Below, in pieces: positions 18,049 through 26,576 of a stretch of DNA of 64,000 nucleotides; position 1 is the stretch's first letter, and every line of letters begins with the position of its first letter. The stretch is from Pseudomonas sp. G34 (GTDB taxonomy: Bacteria; Pseudomonadota; Gammaproteobacteria; Pseudomonadales; Pseudomonadaceae): positions 61,296 through 125,295 of the forward strand of contig NZ_JAVHZV010000026.1 in NCBI RefSeq assembly GCF_031119625.1, written 5' to 3'. The position numbers and the translations under genes are program-made. Below the pieces are notes generated by a model. It saw only the letters and a program-made list of their open reading frames with translations. It was not told the origin of the DNA and ran no database searches.

Positions 18049-19523
18049 GGCTGCTCCTTGGGGGCAACGGGGGTTGAGAAACGGTAGGCATGGCGTGCCA
18101 GGATGGCCTCGCGGCGCAGGCGACCATTGCTGGTCAGCAGGCCGTTGGCCGGGGTGAAGGGTTCGGACAGGCGCTGCCATTGGTGCACCCGGGCGTAGTC
18201 GGGCAGCTCGATGTTGGCCCAGGCGACGCTGTGCTCCAGGGCCTCGTCGCTGCAGTCCGGGTCGACGGGCCAGAGCAGGGCGATGTTGTGCTCCATGGCC
18301 TCGCCGTACACGAACGCCTGGGCGATCACCCCGCGCTGGGTGAGCTCGGCCTCGACCCAGTCGGGATTGACGTTGCGGCCGAAGCTGGTGGTGAACTGGT
18401 GTTTCTTGCGGCCCTTGAGAAACAGGTAGCCGTCGGCGTCGAGCGCGCCGATATCGCCGGTGGCCAGCCAGTCGTCGGCGAACGGTGCCTCGCCCAGGTA
18501 ACCCAGCAGCGCCGAGCCGCGCACCCACACTTCACCGTCTTCGGCGATGCGCACCTCGACGTGGGGCAGCGGGCGGCCGACGCTGCCAAGGCGGTTGTAT
18601 GCCGGGGTGTTGAGGCACACCACCGAGGCGCATTCGGACAGCCCGTAACCCTGGTAGACCGGCAGGTTCAACTGCGCGGCGCGCTCGAGCAACTCGTCGC
18701 TGACCCGCGCGCCACCAACGGCCACGAAATGAAATTGGCTGGCGTCCAGCTGCCCATGCTCGAGGGCGATGATCAGGCCGAGCAGCAGCTGCGGCACCAG
18801 GATCAGGCTCTGGGTCTGCTGGCGTACCAGCTGGCCGAGCAGGCGCGGCCAGTCGACCCGCGTCGCACCCTCGATACCCAGGCTCTGCTGGGGCAGCAGG
18901 GTGACGCTGGCGCCGGCCAGCAGGGCAGCGTATACGCCAAGGTTTTCCAGCAGCACGGCCAGTGGCAGCACCGCCAGATACTGCCTGGGCGCCGCCGGGC
19001 GGCTGGCTGCATGCAGCTCATGGGCGACCCGCAACAGGGCCTCGGCGCTCAGGCACACGCCCTTGGGAGCGCCAGTGGTGCCCGAGGTATAGGTGATTTT
19101 CGCGGTGCCTGCCGGCAATGGCTCGCCAGCAGAGGCGTCGCGCACCCAGAAGCCGCCAGCCTGGCGAAAGCCCGCTTCGCCCAGTTGCTCGGCCAGCGGG
19201 GCGTCGCTCAGCAGCAGGTCGACGCCGCTCTGCTGCAGGCAATGGGCGGTCTGCGCCCAGGTGAAGAACGGCGGCAGGGTCACGCAGGGGATGCCGGCGA
19301 ACAGCGCGGCCAGGTCCCAGAGCGCCATCTGCGGGCCGTTGTCCATGATCAACGCGAAGGTCTTGCCGGGCTGGGCGAGCAATAGCGCCTTGCGCGTTTC
19401 TATCTCGCTCCACAGCTGGGCGTAGTCGATGCTCTCGGTGTCGTCGCGCAGTGCCGGGCGCGACGGCTGGCGATGGGCGTGGAGCAGCAACAACGCCTTG
19501 AAGTCATTCAGCTCAGGCGGCAT
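18045..19523 (-). CDS. Acyl-AMP ligase (ANL superfamily)
   Basis: The product is a 492-residue adenylate-forming enzyme. The nucleotide-loop motif A3 (ITYTSGTTGAPKGV, residues about 168-181), GYGLSE (A5), TGD (A7) and GRNVNPDWVEAE (A8 hinge) are all present. It probably activates a fatty or aromatic acid for the enzymes encoded downstream. One oddity is that the A10 region reads LTSNGRLRR, placing Arg where the catalytic lysine of the G-K motif normally sits, which could weaken the adenylation half-reaction. The ATG at 19523 lies inside the end of the preceding gene (11-base overlap). No carrier protein gene is nearby. Confidence 0.88.
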   Translation of the reverse strand: MPPELNDFKALLLLHAHRQPSRPALRDDTESIDYAQLWSEIETRKALLLAQPGKTFALIMDNGPQMALWDLAALFAGIPCVTLPPFFTWAQTAHCLQQSGVDLLLSDAPLAEQLGEAGFRQAGGFWVRDASAGEPLPAGTAKITYTSGTTGAPKGVCLSAEALLRVAHELHAASRPAAPRQYLAVLPLAVLLENLGVYAALLAGASVTLLPQQSLGIEGATRVDWPRLLGQLVRQQTQSLILVPQLLLGLIIALEHGQLDASQFHFVAVGGARVSDELLERAAQLNLPVYQGYGLSECASVVCLNTPAYNRLGSVGRPLPHVEVRIAEDGEVWVRGSALLGYLGEAPFADDWLATGDIGALDADGYLFLKGRKKHQFTTSFGRNVNPDWVEAELTQRGVIAQAFVYGEAMEHNIALLWPVDPDCSDEALEHSVAWANIELPDYARVHQWQRLSEPFTPANGLLTSNGRLRREAILARHAYRFSTPVAPKEQP

Positions 19524-20190
19524 GGCTGTGCTCCATGTCGAAAGCCGGCAAGCCCAGGCGCGCCGCGATACCACTGACCTGCAAGTGGGCGAGGCCGGCG
19601 CGGATGCTGCCGGCGAACACCTGGGGGCGCTGCGCGTAGTAGCTGCCCCAGCGGTGCTGTTCGGCGCCCAGGCGCTGCGGGTCGGCGTCACCGAGCAGCA
19701 GCGGGTTGAGGCCCAGGCGCTGGAAGCTGTTGATCAACGACGCCGCGCCGGTGAACACCACCCAGTCGAGCTTGCGCCGGGCCAGCAGCCAGGTCATCAC
19801 CACGATGATCAGCCGTGCGCTGCCGCCACTGCGTGCCGCCAGGTTGCCGACCTCGACGATCTGCCGGCGCTCCACCGGGGCGCCGGCGAGCCGCGACACC
19901 ACGCGCTCGATCGGCTGCGGCAGGTACTGCTCGAGAAACAGCGCGCCGCTGTCGGCGGTGCGCACGCCGGCAGCGGCGCAGAACGCCCCGTGCGGGTCAC
20001 GCAGGGCCAGCAGGGTGGGCATGAAATGGCGGATGTCGGCGTGATGCACGGTGGCGAAGCATTCGCGAACGAACCACTCCAGCGATTCGCGATCGGCATG
20101 TTGCTGCGGCACCAGGGACAGCGACAGGTTGCGCCCGGCGTACGGGCCAACAGACTGCGCAAGGGCAAGGTTGCATTCGGTATCGATCAT
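19513..20190 (-). CDS. Thermostable hemolysin-family protein (GNAT/LuxI-like fold suspected)
   Basis: The product is 225 residues and matches the thermostable hemolysin family by its central pattern (LFLEQYLPQPIE, IVEVGNLAARSGGSARL, GLNPLLLGDADPQRL). It has no signal peptide and no membrane segment, so the toxin name is probably misleading. The strand/helix order and the EVGNLA region recall GNAT and acyl-homoserine-lactone synthase proteins. It is the first gene of a seven-gene overlapping operon with an acyl-AMP ligase, an oxygenase and an SDR, which fits an acyltransferase role better than a pore-forming one. The family is recognised; the catalytic role is inferred. Confidence 0.78.
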   Translation of the reverse strand: MIDTECNLALAQSVGPYAGRNLSLSLVPQQHADRESLEWFVRECFATVHHADIRHFMPTLLALRDPHGAFCAAAGVRTADSGALFLEQYLPQPIERVVSRLAGAPVERRQIVEVGNLAARSGGSARLIIVVMTWLLARRKLDWVVFTGAASLINSFQRLGLNPLLLGDADPQRLGAEQHRWGSYYAQRPQVFAGSIRAGLAHLQVSGIAARLGLPAFDMEHSHAA

Positions 20191-20238
20191 TGGCAGCGCT
20201 CCAGCGACTAGGCGATGGAGACACTATCGGGGCCGAAC

Positions 20239-20254
20239 CTTAATGAAGTCTGAA
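20239..20254 (-). promoter_or_regulatory. Candidate response-regulator box upstream of the seven-gene operon
   Basis: On the minus strand the site reads TTCAG-N6-TTAAG, one mismatch from the TTAAG-N6-TTAAG tandem repeat described for BqsR/CarR-type OmpR-family regulators. It begins about 50 bases upstream of the first gene of the operon that encodes such a regulator. Binding is an inference from similarity and position. Confidence 0.4.
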
Positions 20255-20259
20255 GGCCA

Positions 20260-20880
20260 TCACGCCGGCAACGCGCGCATCCCTTCGAAGATCAGCCGCG
20301 TGGTGGCGCGCACGTTGGCGGCGTGGGCCTGGCGGTCGAGCTGGTCACTGGCGGTCAGGCGCAGCAGCTGCAGGTGGGAGTAGTCGTTGAGCAGGAAGGC
20401 GGCCAGCTCGACGTCGAGGTCGGCGCGCAGCTTGCCAGCGGCCTGCAGTTCGCGCAGCAGCTTGGCGATCTCGCCCTGCAGGCCGCGGTTCATCTGGCGG
20501 TAGGCCTCGGGCAGGCCGCTGTCGCCGCCCACCAGCACCAGTGGCAGCAGCTCGCGCCAGAGCGCGGCGGGCAACACCTCCAGGGCGTAGCTGACCAGCA
20601 GGTGTTCCAGATGGCAGAGCGCGTCGACGGGGTCGTCGAAATCGCGGATGCGCTTGCGCACATCGACCAGGGCGCGGTGATCGGACTCCTTGATCATCTC
20701 CAGAATGATCTCGTGCTTGCTGCCGAAATACTTGAACACCGTGGGCGCCGAGACGCCGGCATCGCGGGCGATCTGCTCGACCGTGGTCTCGCGAAAGCCG
20801 AGGCGCTGGAACAGTGCCACGGCCGCTGCCGAGATGGCCGCGCGGCGTAATTGTTTCTGACGTTCGCGTAATCCGCTCAC
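20260..20880 (-). CDS. TetR/AcrR-family transcriptional regulator
   Basis: The product is a 206-residue TetR-family repressor. The helix-turn-helix lies at about residues 25-55 (FRETTVEQIARDAGVSAPTV followed by FKYFGSKHEI), and a helical ligand-binding domain follows. It is divergent from the serine hydrolase/porin/transporter genes, with a 142-base gap containing the near-palindrome ATAGCTGGCTAT (20914-20925), so it most likely represses that cluster and itself. The inducer is unknown. Confidence 0.88.
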   Translation of the reverse strand: MSGLRERQKQLRRAAISAAAVALFQRLGFRETTVEQIARDAGVSAPTVFKYFGSKHEIILEMIKESDHRALVDVRKRIRDFDDPVDALCHLEHLLVSYALEVLPAALWRELLPLVLVGGDSGLPEAYRQMNRGLQGEIAKLLRELQAAGKLRADLDVELAAFLLNDYSHLQLLRLTASDQLDRQAHAANVRATTRLIFEGMRALPA

Positions 20881-20913
20881 CGTCGCTCCTGGGCATTGGG
20901 GGTAATGGCAATG

Positions 20914-20925
20914 ATAGCTGGCTAT
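20914..20925. promoter_or_regulatory. Possible TetR operator
   Basis: ATAGC-TG-GCTAT is an inverted repeat with 5-base arms in the AT-rich gap between the TetR gene and the serine hydrolase gene. The location is right for a divergent operator. The short arm length makes this tentative. Confidence 0.35.
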
Positions 20926-21022
20926 GTTTTATGGGGAAAATATTTTATTGACTAAAGAAATTAATAGGATTAATTATTTCCCCGTACCTGCCGTACGCAG
21001 GGCCATTTCCAGGATGAGTCAG

Positions 21023-22285
21023 ATGAACCAGATTCTCGACCGCTCCCTGGTTTCCCGTCATACGGAAGTCAGCGAGATGTACGACCAACAACAACAAGAG
21101 CCCGTACTGATGCAGGGTTTCCCTGCCGAGCCGGAACAGCGCGTGACCTGGGCCAACTGGATGTCGCCGCCGTTCAATCGCTGGGGCTTTCGCAACCTGG
21201 CGCGCCTGCGCCCCAGCATCGATGTGGCCGTCGGTTCGCGGCCGAGTTCGGTGCTCGCCCATGCCCCGGTAGCGCTCGAGCGTCTGAGTTTCACAAGCAC
21301 CTGCGGGCGCACCGTCAGCGTGCTCGACAACCTGCGTGCCAGCAAGACCGACGGCTTCCTGGTGCTGCACAAGGGCCGGGTGGTCTACGAGAACTACTTC
21401 AACGGCCAGGTCGCCAGCGACCGCCACATCATGTTCTCGGTTACCAAGTCGCTGATCGGCGTGCTCGGTGAGCAGCTGATCCACGACGGCGTGCTCGATC
21501 CCCAGGCGCAAACCCAGCGCTACGTGCCGGAACTGGCCGGCAGCGCCTTTGGCGATGCCAGCGTGCGCCAGCTGTTGGACATGGCGGTGGGCGTTCACTA
21601 CAGCGAGATCTACGACGATCCCGCCTCGGAAAGCTCCCAGTACGGTTACGCCTGCGGCTTCAAGCCGGCGCTGCCCGAATATGCCCAGTACGAGTCGCTG
21701 TACCAGTACCTGCCGTCGCTGCGCAAACGCTGCGAGCATGGCGGCCTGTTCCACTACGTGACCGCCACCACCGAGGTGCTGGCCTGGGTGATGGAGCGCG
21801 CCAGCGGCGTGGCCTGCGCCGAGCAGCTGCAGGCGGTGTGGCAGCAACTGGGTTGCGAGCGCGACGCCTACTTCATGGCCGACCCCTGGGGCCGCAGCGT
21901 TGCCGGTGCCGGCTTCAACGCCACCCTGCGCGACATGGGCCGCTTCGGCCTGATGCTCGGCAACGGCGGCCAGGTCGACGGCCGCCAGGTCATCGACAAG
22001 GCGGTGATCGAGGCCATCGCCAAGGGCTCGGACCCGGCCATCTACGGCGTCCACAAGGACTTCTCCGACTGGACGCCGGGCGCCTCCTACCGCAGCCAGT
22101 GGTACGTGTTCAACGACCACAGCCCGGCGATCATGGCCAGCGGTATCCATGGCCAGTACCTGTTCGTCGACTTCGACGCCGAGGTGGTGATCGTCAAGCA
22201 GTCGTCGCTGCCCGATGCGGTCACCGAGCTGGATATCGACACCGTGCAAATGCTCAGGACCATCGCCGCTCATCTGCGCGGCTGA
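21023..22285 (+). CDS. Serine hydrolase of the class C beta-lactamase/NylB-like family
   Basis: The product is about 420 residues. The nucleophile motif Ser-x-x-Lys is present in MFSVTKSLIG, with the second-Tyr region HYVTATTEVLAWVME and a late HGQYLF strand, as in 6-aminohexanoate-dimer hydrolase (NylB) and EstB esterases. No signal peptide is visible, so it probably acts in the cytoplasm on an amide or ester. Starts at 21014 and 21023 are both possible; 21023 has CAGGA at a good distance, while the frame to 20924 covers the promoter region. It is followed by porin, DUF3237 and MFS genes, suggesting degradation of an imported compound. Confidence 0.82.
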   Translation: MNQILDRSLVSRHTEVSEMYDQQQQEPVLMQGFPAEPEQRVTWANWMSPPFNRWGFRNLARLRPSIDVAVGSRPSSVLAHAPVALERLSFTSTCGRTVSVLDNLRASKTDGFLVLHKGRVVYENYFNGQVASDRHIMFSVTKSLIGVLGEQLIHDGVLDPQAQTQRYVPELAGSAFGDASVRQLLDMAVGVHYSEIYDDPASESSQYGYACGFKPALPEYAQYESLYQYLPSLRKRCEHGGLFHYVTATTEVLAWVMERASGVACAEQLQAVWQQLGCERDAYFMADPWGRSVAGAGFNATLRDMGRFGLMLGNGGQVDGRQVIDKAVIEAIAKGSDPAIYGVHKDFSDWTPGASYRSQWYVFNDHSPAIMASGIHGQYLFVDFDAEVVIVKQSSLPDAVTELDIDTVQMLRTIAAHLRG

Positions 22286-22423
22286 TTCAACGCAGATTCG
22301 ACAAATACAAGATCCAAGAGCGCTGGTTGGCCAGCGCTCCAGCCTGCTGCGTCAGGTAATCGGTGGTCGATTTGGCCACCACTCGCTGCCCTGTAATACA
22401 AAAAAAATACACAGGAGCTTCAT

Positions 22424-23758
22424 ATGTACAGGTCCAAGCGCATCCCCTGCGTGTTGCTCGCATTCGGCATTCCGTTGGCCAGCCAAGCGGCCCTGGCGGG
22501 TTACCCGTTCGAATACGAGAATCTCAAAGGCGAATTCAACCTGGCGGCTGGCGCCGCCTCCGTCTCCACCCGCGGCGCCAACTTCGGTGCCGGTGCGGTA
22601 GACGTCCGCAGTCTTGAAAACAAGGGTTCCAAAGTTGCCTGGCAGGAGGCCTTCTTCAAGCCGGGCATCACCCTCGACTATTCCCTCAGCGACACCGTCA
22701 GCCTGCTGGCGGGCGCCTCGGCGATAGCCGCCGCTACCTACGGCGACGGCGATGCGGGAGGGTTCACGCGCAGCGGCGACAACCGCATCAACAGCGAAGA
22801 GGCCTACGTCGGCGTGCGCGCCGGCGACTGGAAGCTCACCGCCGGCCGACAGAACTACATCATCGGCAGTGGCTTCATCGTCATGGATGGCAACCTCGAC
22901 CTGTTCAGCGACGGTGCCTACTGGCTCGGCCCGCGCACCGCCTTCAAGGATTCGGCGATCCTCGACTGGAGCCATGGCCCAGTCAAAACCCAGGCCTTCA
23001 CCCTGCGCACCGACGACCACTACGGCGACTACCGCCTGACCGGTGCCAACCTGGACTACGACCTCGACGGCCAGGTGACCCTCGGCGCCATGGCCATGAA
23101 GGTCGACACCCTGGCCAGCAAGAGCAGCAATGCGGCGCGCCGCGACGGCATGCAGGTCTACAACCTGCGCGCCCTGCGTGGCCAGCTACCGGGCCTGCCG
23201 AACCTGACCCTCAATGGCGAATACGCGGTGCAGCGTGGTGGCGACTCGGGGCGTGAATTCGCTGCCAAGGCCTGGTACGCGCAAGCCGATTACCAGTTTC
23301 AGGATCTGCCGTTCACCCCGACGCTCGGCTACCGCTACGCCGTGTTTTCCGGTGACGACAACCTGGCTGACAACACCCAGAAGGCCTGGGACCCCCTCAA
23401 CAAGGGGTTCGTGGACTGGAGCAACTGGCTGGTCGGCGACGTGGTGGGCAACTACCTGCTGTTCAACAGCAACGAACGGGTTCAGCAGCTCTCGCTCAGG
23501 AGCCGGGTGACCGACACCGTGGCCGTGGGCACCATCCACTACCAGTTCTGGCTCGACGAGAAGAACTTCAACGGCCAGGCCGTGGATGATCGCCGCTTCG
23601 CCGACGAGACCGTGGTGTTCCTCGACTGGACGCCCACGCCGAGTTTCACCGGCTCGGTGGCCTACAACTGGGTGACCGCCAAGTCGGCGGCCAAGCAGTT
23701 CTTCGGCGACGACGAGCGGTTCAGCGCCCTCGAACTGTACATGACCTATCGCTACTGA
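22424..23758 (+). CDS. Outer-membrane porin of the alginate-export/OprD-like beta-barrel type
   Basis: The product is 444 residues. A signal peptide (cleavage near AALAGYPF) precedes a mature protein rich in alternating aromatic strands and ends in a C-terminal aromatic residue (YMTYRY), as expected for an outer-membrane barrel. The TAGRQNYIIGSGFIVMDG stretch resembles the alginate_exp-type porins that sit next to catabolic genes. AGGAG lies upstream of the ATG. It lies between a hydrolase and an MFS transporter gene, so it likely admits the substrate into the periplasm. The substrate is unknown. Confidence 0.78.
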   Translation: MYRSKRIPCVLLAFGIPLASQAALAGYPFEYENLKGEFNLAAGAASVSTRGANFGAGAVDVRSLENKGSKVAWQEAFFKPGITLDYSLSDTVSLLAGASAIAAATYGDGDAGGFTRSGDNRINSEEAYVGVRAGDWKLTAGRQNYIIGSGFIVMDGNLDLFSDGAYWLGPRTAFKDSAILDWSHGPVKTQAFTLRTDDHYGDYRLTGANLDYDLDGQVTLGAMAMKVDTLASKSSNAARRDGMQVYNLRALRGQLPGLPNLTLNGEYAVQRGGDSGREFAAKAWYAQADYQFQDLPFTPTLGYRYAVFSGDDNLADNTQKAWDPLNKGFVDWSNWLVGDVVGNYLLFNSNERVQQLSLRSRVTDTVAVGTIHYQFWLDEKNFNGQAVDDRRFADETVVFLDWTPTPSFTGSVAYNWVTAKSAAKQFFGDDERFSALELYMTYRY

Positions 23759-23798
23759 AACCGAGCCAGCAGCGCCCTGCGGGGCGCGGGAGTGGGTG

Positions 23799-24287
23799 AT
23801 GACAAGCACAGCGCAAACCGGGCTCGGCGTGCCGAGTCTTGAGTGGGTGATGAGCATCCAGGTGGCGATCGCCGCGGAAGATAGGTTGGGCGTCTGCACG
23901 GACGGCCAGCGCAGCAACTACCGGATACTCGGCGGGCATTTCCAAGGCCTGGAGGTGCGTGGCGAAGTGGTCGCCGGCGGCGCCGACTTCTACCTGCAGC
24001 GCAGCGACGGCGTGGGTGAGCTGGACGCCCGCTACAGCCTGCTCAGCGACCGCGGCGAACTGATCAACATCCACAACAGCGGCCTGATCGTGCTCAGCGA
24101 CAGCGGGCGCGAGTTGCAAGCGCAGGGTATCTGGCCGCTTCCCGAACACCATTACCGCTGCAGCTGTTCGCCGCGTTTTCAGGTGGCCAGCGGGCGGCTC
24201 GACTGGCTGACCCGCAGCGTGATGATCGGCAAGGTGAGCTATCCCGCTGCCGATCAGGTGGCCATTCACTGCTACCGAATCGCCTGA
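23799..24287 (+). CDS. DUF3237 domain protein
   Basis: The product is about 162 residues, nearly all one DUF3237 domain: VRGEVVAGGADFYLQRSDGV, then DARYSLLSDRGELINIHNSG, each part typical of the family. Members often lie beside catabolic enzymes for aromatics or lactones but lack a confirmed reaction. The ATG at 23799 follows GGGAG closely; a GTG codon at 23796 is the alternative. It starts 40 bases after the porin and precedes the MFS gene, so the four genes are probably one transcript. Confidence 0.8.
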   Translation: MTSTAQTGLGVPSLEWVMSIQVAIAAEDRLGVCTDGQRSNYRILGGHFQGLEVRGEVVAGGADFYLQRSDGVGELDARYSLLSDRGELINIHNSGLIVLSDSGRELQAQGIWPLPEHHYRCSCSPRFQVASGRLDWLTRSVMIGKVSYPAADQVAIHCYRIA

Positions 24288-24364
24288 GCGGCTTCCCTTA
24301 TCGCCATCAATGAATTCCACTGAAGCGGCAGGCCACCCCGTGGCCGAGCCGGCGGGTAACGACC

Positions 24365-25537
24365 ATGAACATCGCTAATCAAAACCTGGTACGCGCTGCG
24401 TGCATCTTCATTGCCGCGGCCTCGATTCTGGTCATCGGCGTGCAACCGATCTTCATCGGTCTGTTGACCGAGCGCCTGAGCATGACCCTGGTCCAACAGA
24501 GCTGGACCATGTCCGCCGAAATGTGCGGCTCCATCGTCGGTACCCTGTTGTACCTGCCGATGATCCGCTTTCTCGGGCCACGCACCATCGCCCTGAGCAC
24601 GGCCCTCGTGCTGCTGTTCGCCAACGCCGCCACCGCCAGCGTCACCGAGCTCGACATGCTGCTGGTGCTGCGCTGCATCTCGGGCATCTGCTCGGGCATC
24701 CTGTATTCCTACGCCATCTATTGCCTGGGCCGCATGAACGGACCGGATCGCTCCTTCGGCATCCTGCTGTTCGTGCAGACCGCGCTGTTCGCCAGCAGCG
24801 CCGTGCTGCTGCCGATAGTCGCCGAATGGCAGGGCTTCTCGGGGGCGATCTACTACCTGGCTGCCTGGTTCGTACTGGTCTGCCTGGTGTGCTTCTGCCT
24901 GCCCGTCAGGCAGGGTGTGGAAGAGCAGCAGCACGCCAGCGCGCCGGGGCTGTCCGGGCTCACCCTGATCGGTGTGTGCTCGCTGCTCGGCATGCTGTTC
25001 ATGCAACTGGCGATCTATTCGCTGTGGGGCTTCGTCGAAGGCATCGCCAGCGACGCCGGCGTGGCGCCGGTGGATATCGGCTGGGCGATCAGCATCGGCC
25101 TGCTCGGCGGCCTGCCGGGTGCGGCGCTGCCGAGCATCGCCGGTCGGCACCTGGGGCGCATGCCGATGATCCTCACCGGGTCACTGGCCGTGCTCGCCGC
25201 CATCTACATGCTGGCCACGCGCATCCATACGGCGTCGGACCTGATGATCGCGGTGTTCCTGATGAACTTCGGCTGGAACCTGGCGCTGTCCTACTACATG
25301 TCCTCGGTGGTGAGCCACGACCCGAACGGCCGCCTGACCAAGCTGGTCGGCGTGGTGCAGGTCGCCTCGGCCGCGGCGGCGCCGACCTTGCTGAGCCTGT
25401 TCATCGAAGGCAACGACCGGCACAGCATCTTCGTGCTGTCCTCGGGTGCCATCCTGGTCGGCTGCCTGCTGGTGCTGATCATGCTGACCTTCGGGCGCCG
25501 CAAGGTGCACGGCAAGCCACTGGACTCCCCGGCCTGA
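24365..25537 (+). CDS. MFS transporter
   Basis: The product is a 390-residue membrane protein with about 12 hydrophobic segments and an MFS-like arrangement of two six-helix halves around a central hydrophilic loop (PVRQGVEEQQHASAPG). The family-typical GRxxGR-type loop appears as AGRHLGRMP. It is the last gene of the hydrolase/porin/DUF3237 set under the divergent TetR gene. It may import the hydrolase substrate or export a product; direction cannot be read from sequence. Confidence 0.85.
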   Translation: MNIANQNLVRAACIFIAAASILVIGVQPIFIGLLTERLSMTLVQQSWTMSAEMCGSIVGTLLYLPMIRFLGPRTIALSTALVLLFANAATASVTELDMLLVLRCISGICSGILYSYAIYCLGRMNGPDRSFGILLFVQTALFASSAVLLPIVAEWQGFSGAIYYLAAWFVLVCLVCFCLPVRQGVEEQQHASAPGLSGLTLIGVCSLLGMLFMQLAIYSLWGFVEGIASDAGVAPVDIGWAISIGLLGGLPGAALPSIAGRHLGRMPMILTGSLAVLAAIYMLATRIHTASDLMIAVFLMNFGWNLALSYYMSSVVSHDPNGRLTKLVGVVQVASAAAAPTLLSLFIEGNDRHSIFVLSSGAILVGCLLVLIMLTFGRRKVHGKPLDSPA

Positions 25538-25702
25538 GGCCAGGCCGGCAGCGAGGGCGCATGCCGCTCGGCGCTCAGCTTGAATGCGCAGTGGCCGAGG
25601 GGAGAGGGTGCTTGGCACCTCAAGAGGGGCTGAGTGGCGAGCTTTTTTGTCGCCGAGGGTTTACCGTATCGCCTGCTGGGTGGCGGCACGGGGAACCACG
25701 AC

Positions 25703-26527
25703 ATGGAAAAATCGACAGGCCGCAGCGACTGGGTGCTGCGCAGCCCTGAGCAGGGGCGGGTGGAGCGCATCGAGGCGTATTTCAGCGGCCACGGCTACGA
25801 CCCGCATCGCCACGACTCCTACGCCATCGGCCGCACCTTGGCCGGCGTACAGAGCTTCCGTTATCGGCGCGCCATGCGCCACAGCCTGCCCGGCGGCACC
25901 CTGGTGCTGCACCCGGACGAGCTGCACGACGGCATGGCCGGCACCGACGCCGGTTTTCATTACCGCATGCTGTATATCGACCCGGTGCTGATCCAGCAGG
26001 TACTCGGCGGCCAGCCGCTGCCGTTCATCCAGGGCGGTTTGAGCGATGACGCACGGCTGCGCGGCGCTACCGAATCGTTCATGCAGGCGATGGACCACCC
26101 GCTGGAGGCGCTGGAAGAAGACGATGCGATCTTCGACCTGGCCCACGCCCTGCAGGCGGTTGCCGGCAAGCCCCGCGGTCGCCGCGCCTTCGATTACCCC
26201 GCCACGCAGCGGGCGCGCGAGTACATCCACAGTCGCAACGGCGCGAGCATTACCCTGGACGAACTGGAGCAGGTCAGCGGGCGTGATCGCTGGAGCCTGT
26301 CGCGGGATTTTCGTGCGCTGTTCGGCACCAGCCCCTATCGCTACGTGACCATGCGCCGCCTGGCGCGCTGCCGTGAACTGGCCTTGTCGGGTATCGGCCT
26401 GGCCGATGCGGCGCTGATCGCCGGGTTTTTCGACCAGAGCCATATGACCCGGCATTTCGTGGCCAGCTTCGGCCTGTCTCCGGCGCGCTGGTTGAGCATG
26501 GTGAAGTTGCAGGATCGTACAAGATAG
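25703..26527 (+). CDS. AraC-family transcriptional regulator
   Basis: The product is 274 residues. An N-terminal AraC_binding cupin region (GHGYDPHRHDSYAIG) is followed by two helix-turn-helix motifs in the last about 100 residues (TLDELEQVSGRDRWSLSRDF, and DAALIAGFFDQSHMTRHF). The start MEKSTGR at 25703 is preferred to a longer frame from 25634, which lacks a good ribosome site. It may control the neighbouring cupin gene (50 bases downstream) or the MFS-containing cluster upstream. Confidence 0.85.
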   Translation: MEKSTGRSDWVLRSPEQGRVERIEAYFSGHGYDPHRHDSYAIGRTLAGVQSFRYRRAMRHSLPGGTLVLHPDELHDGMAGTDAGFHYRMLYIDPVLIQQVLGGQPLPFIQGGLSDDARLRGATESFMQAMDHPLEALEEDDAIFDLAHALQAVAGKPRGRRAFDYPATQRAREYIHSRNGASITLDELEQVSGRDRWSLSRDFRALFGTSPYRYVTMRRLARCRELALSGIGLADAALIAGFFDQSHMTRHFVASFGLSPARWLSMVKLQDRTR

Positions 26528-26576
26528 CGCCCGGGGTGCCTCGCTAGAGTGGTGAAAACCAACCGAGGAGCCTCTT

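Noticed and set aside
19513..20190. Calling the thermostable-hemolysin-family protein a secreted toxin
   Set aside because: There is no signal peptide, membrane helix or secretion gene, and the operon is enzymatic.
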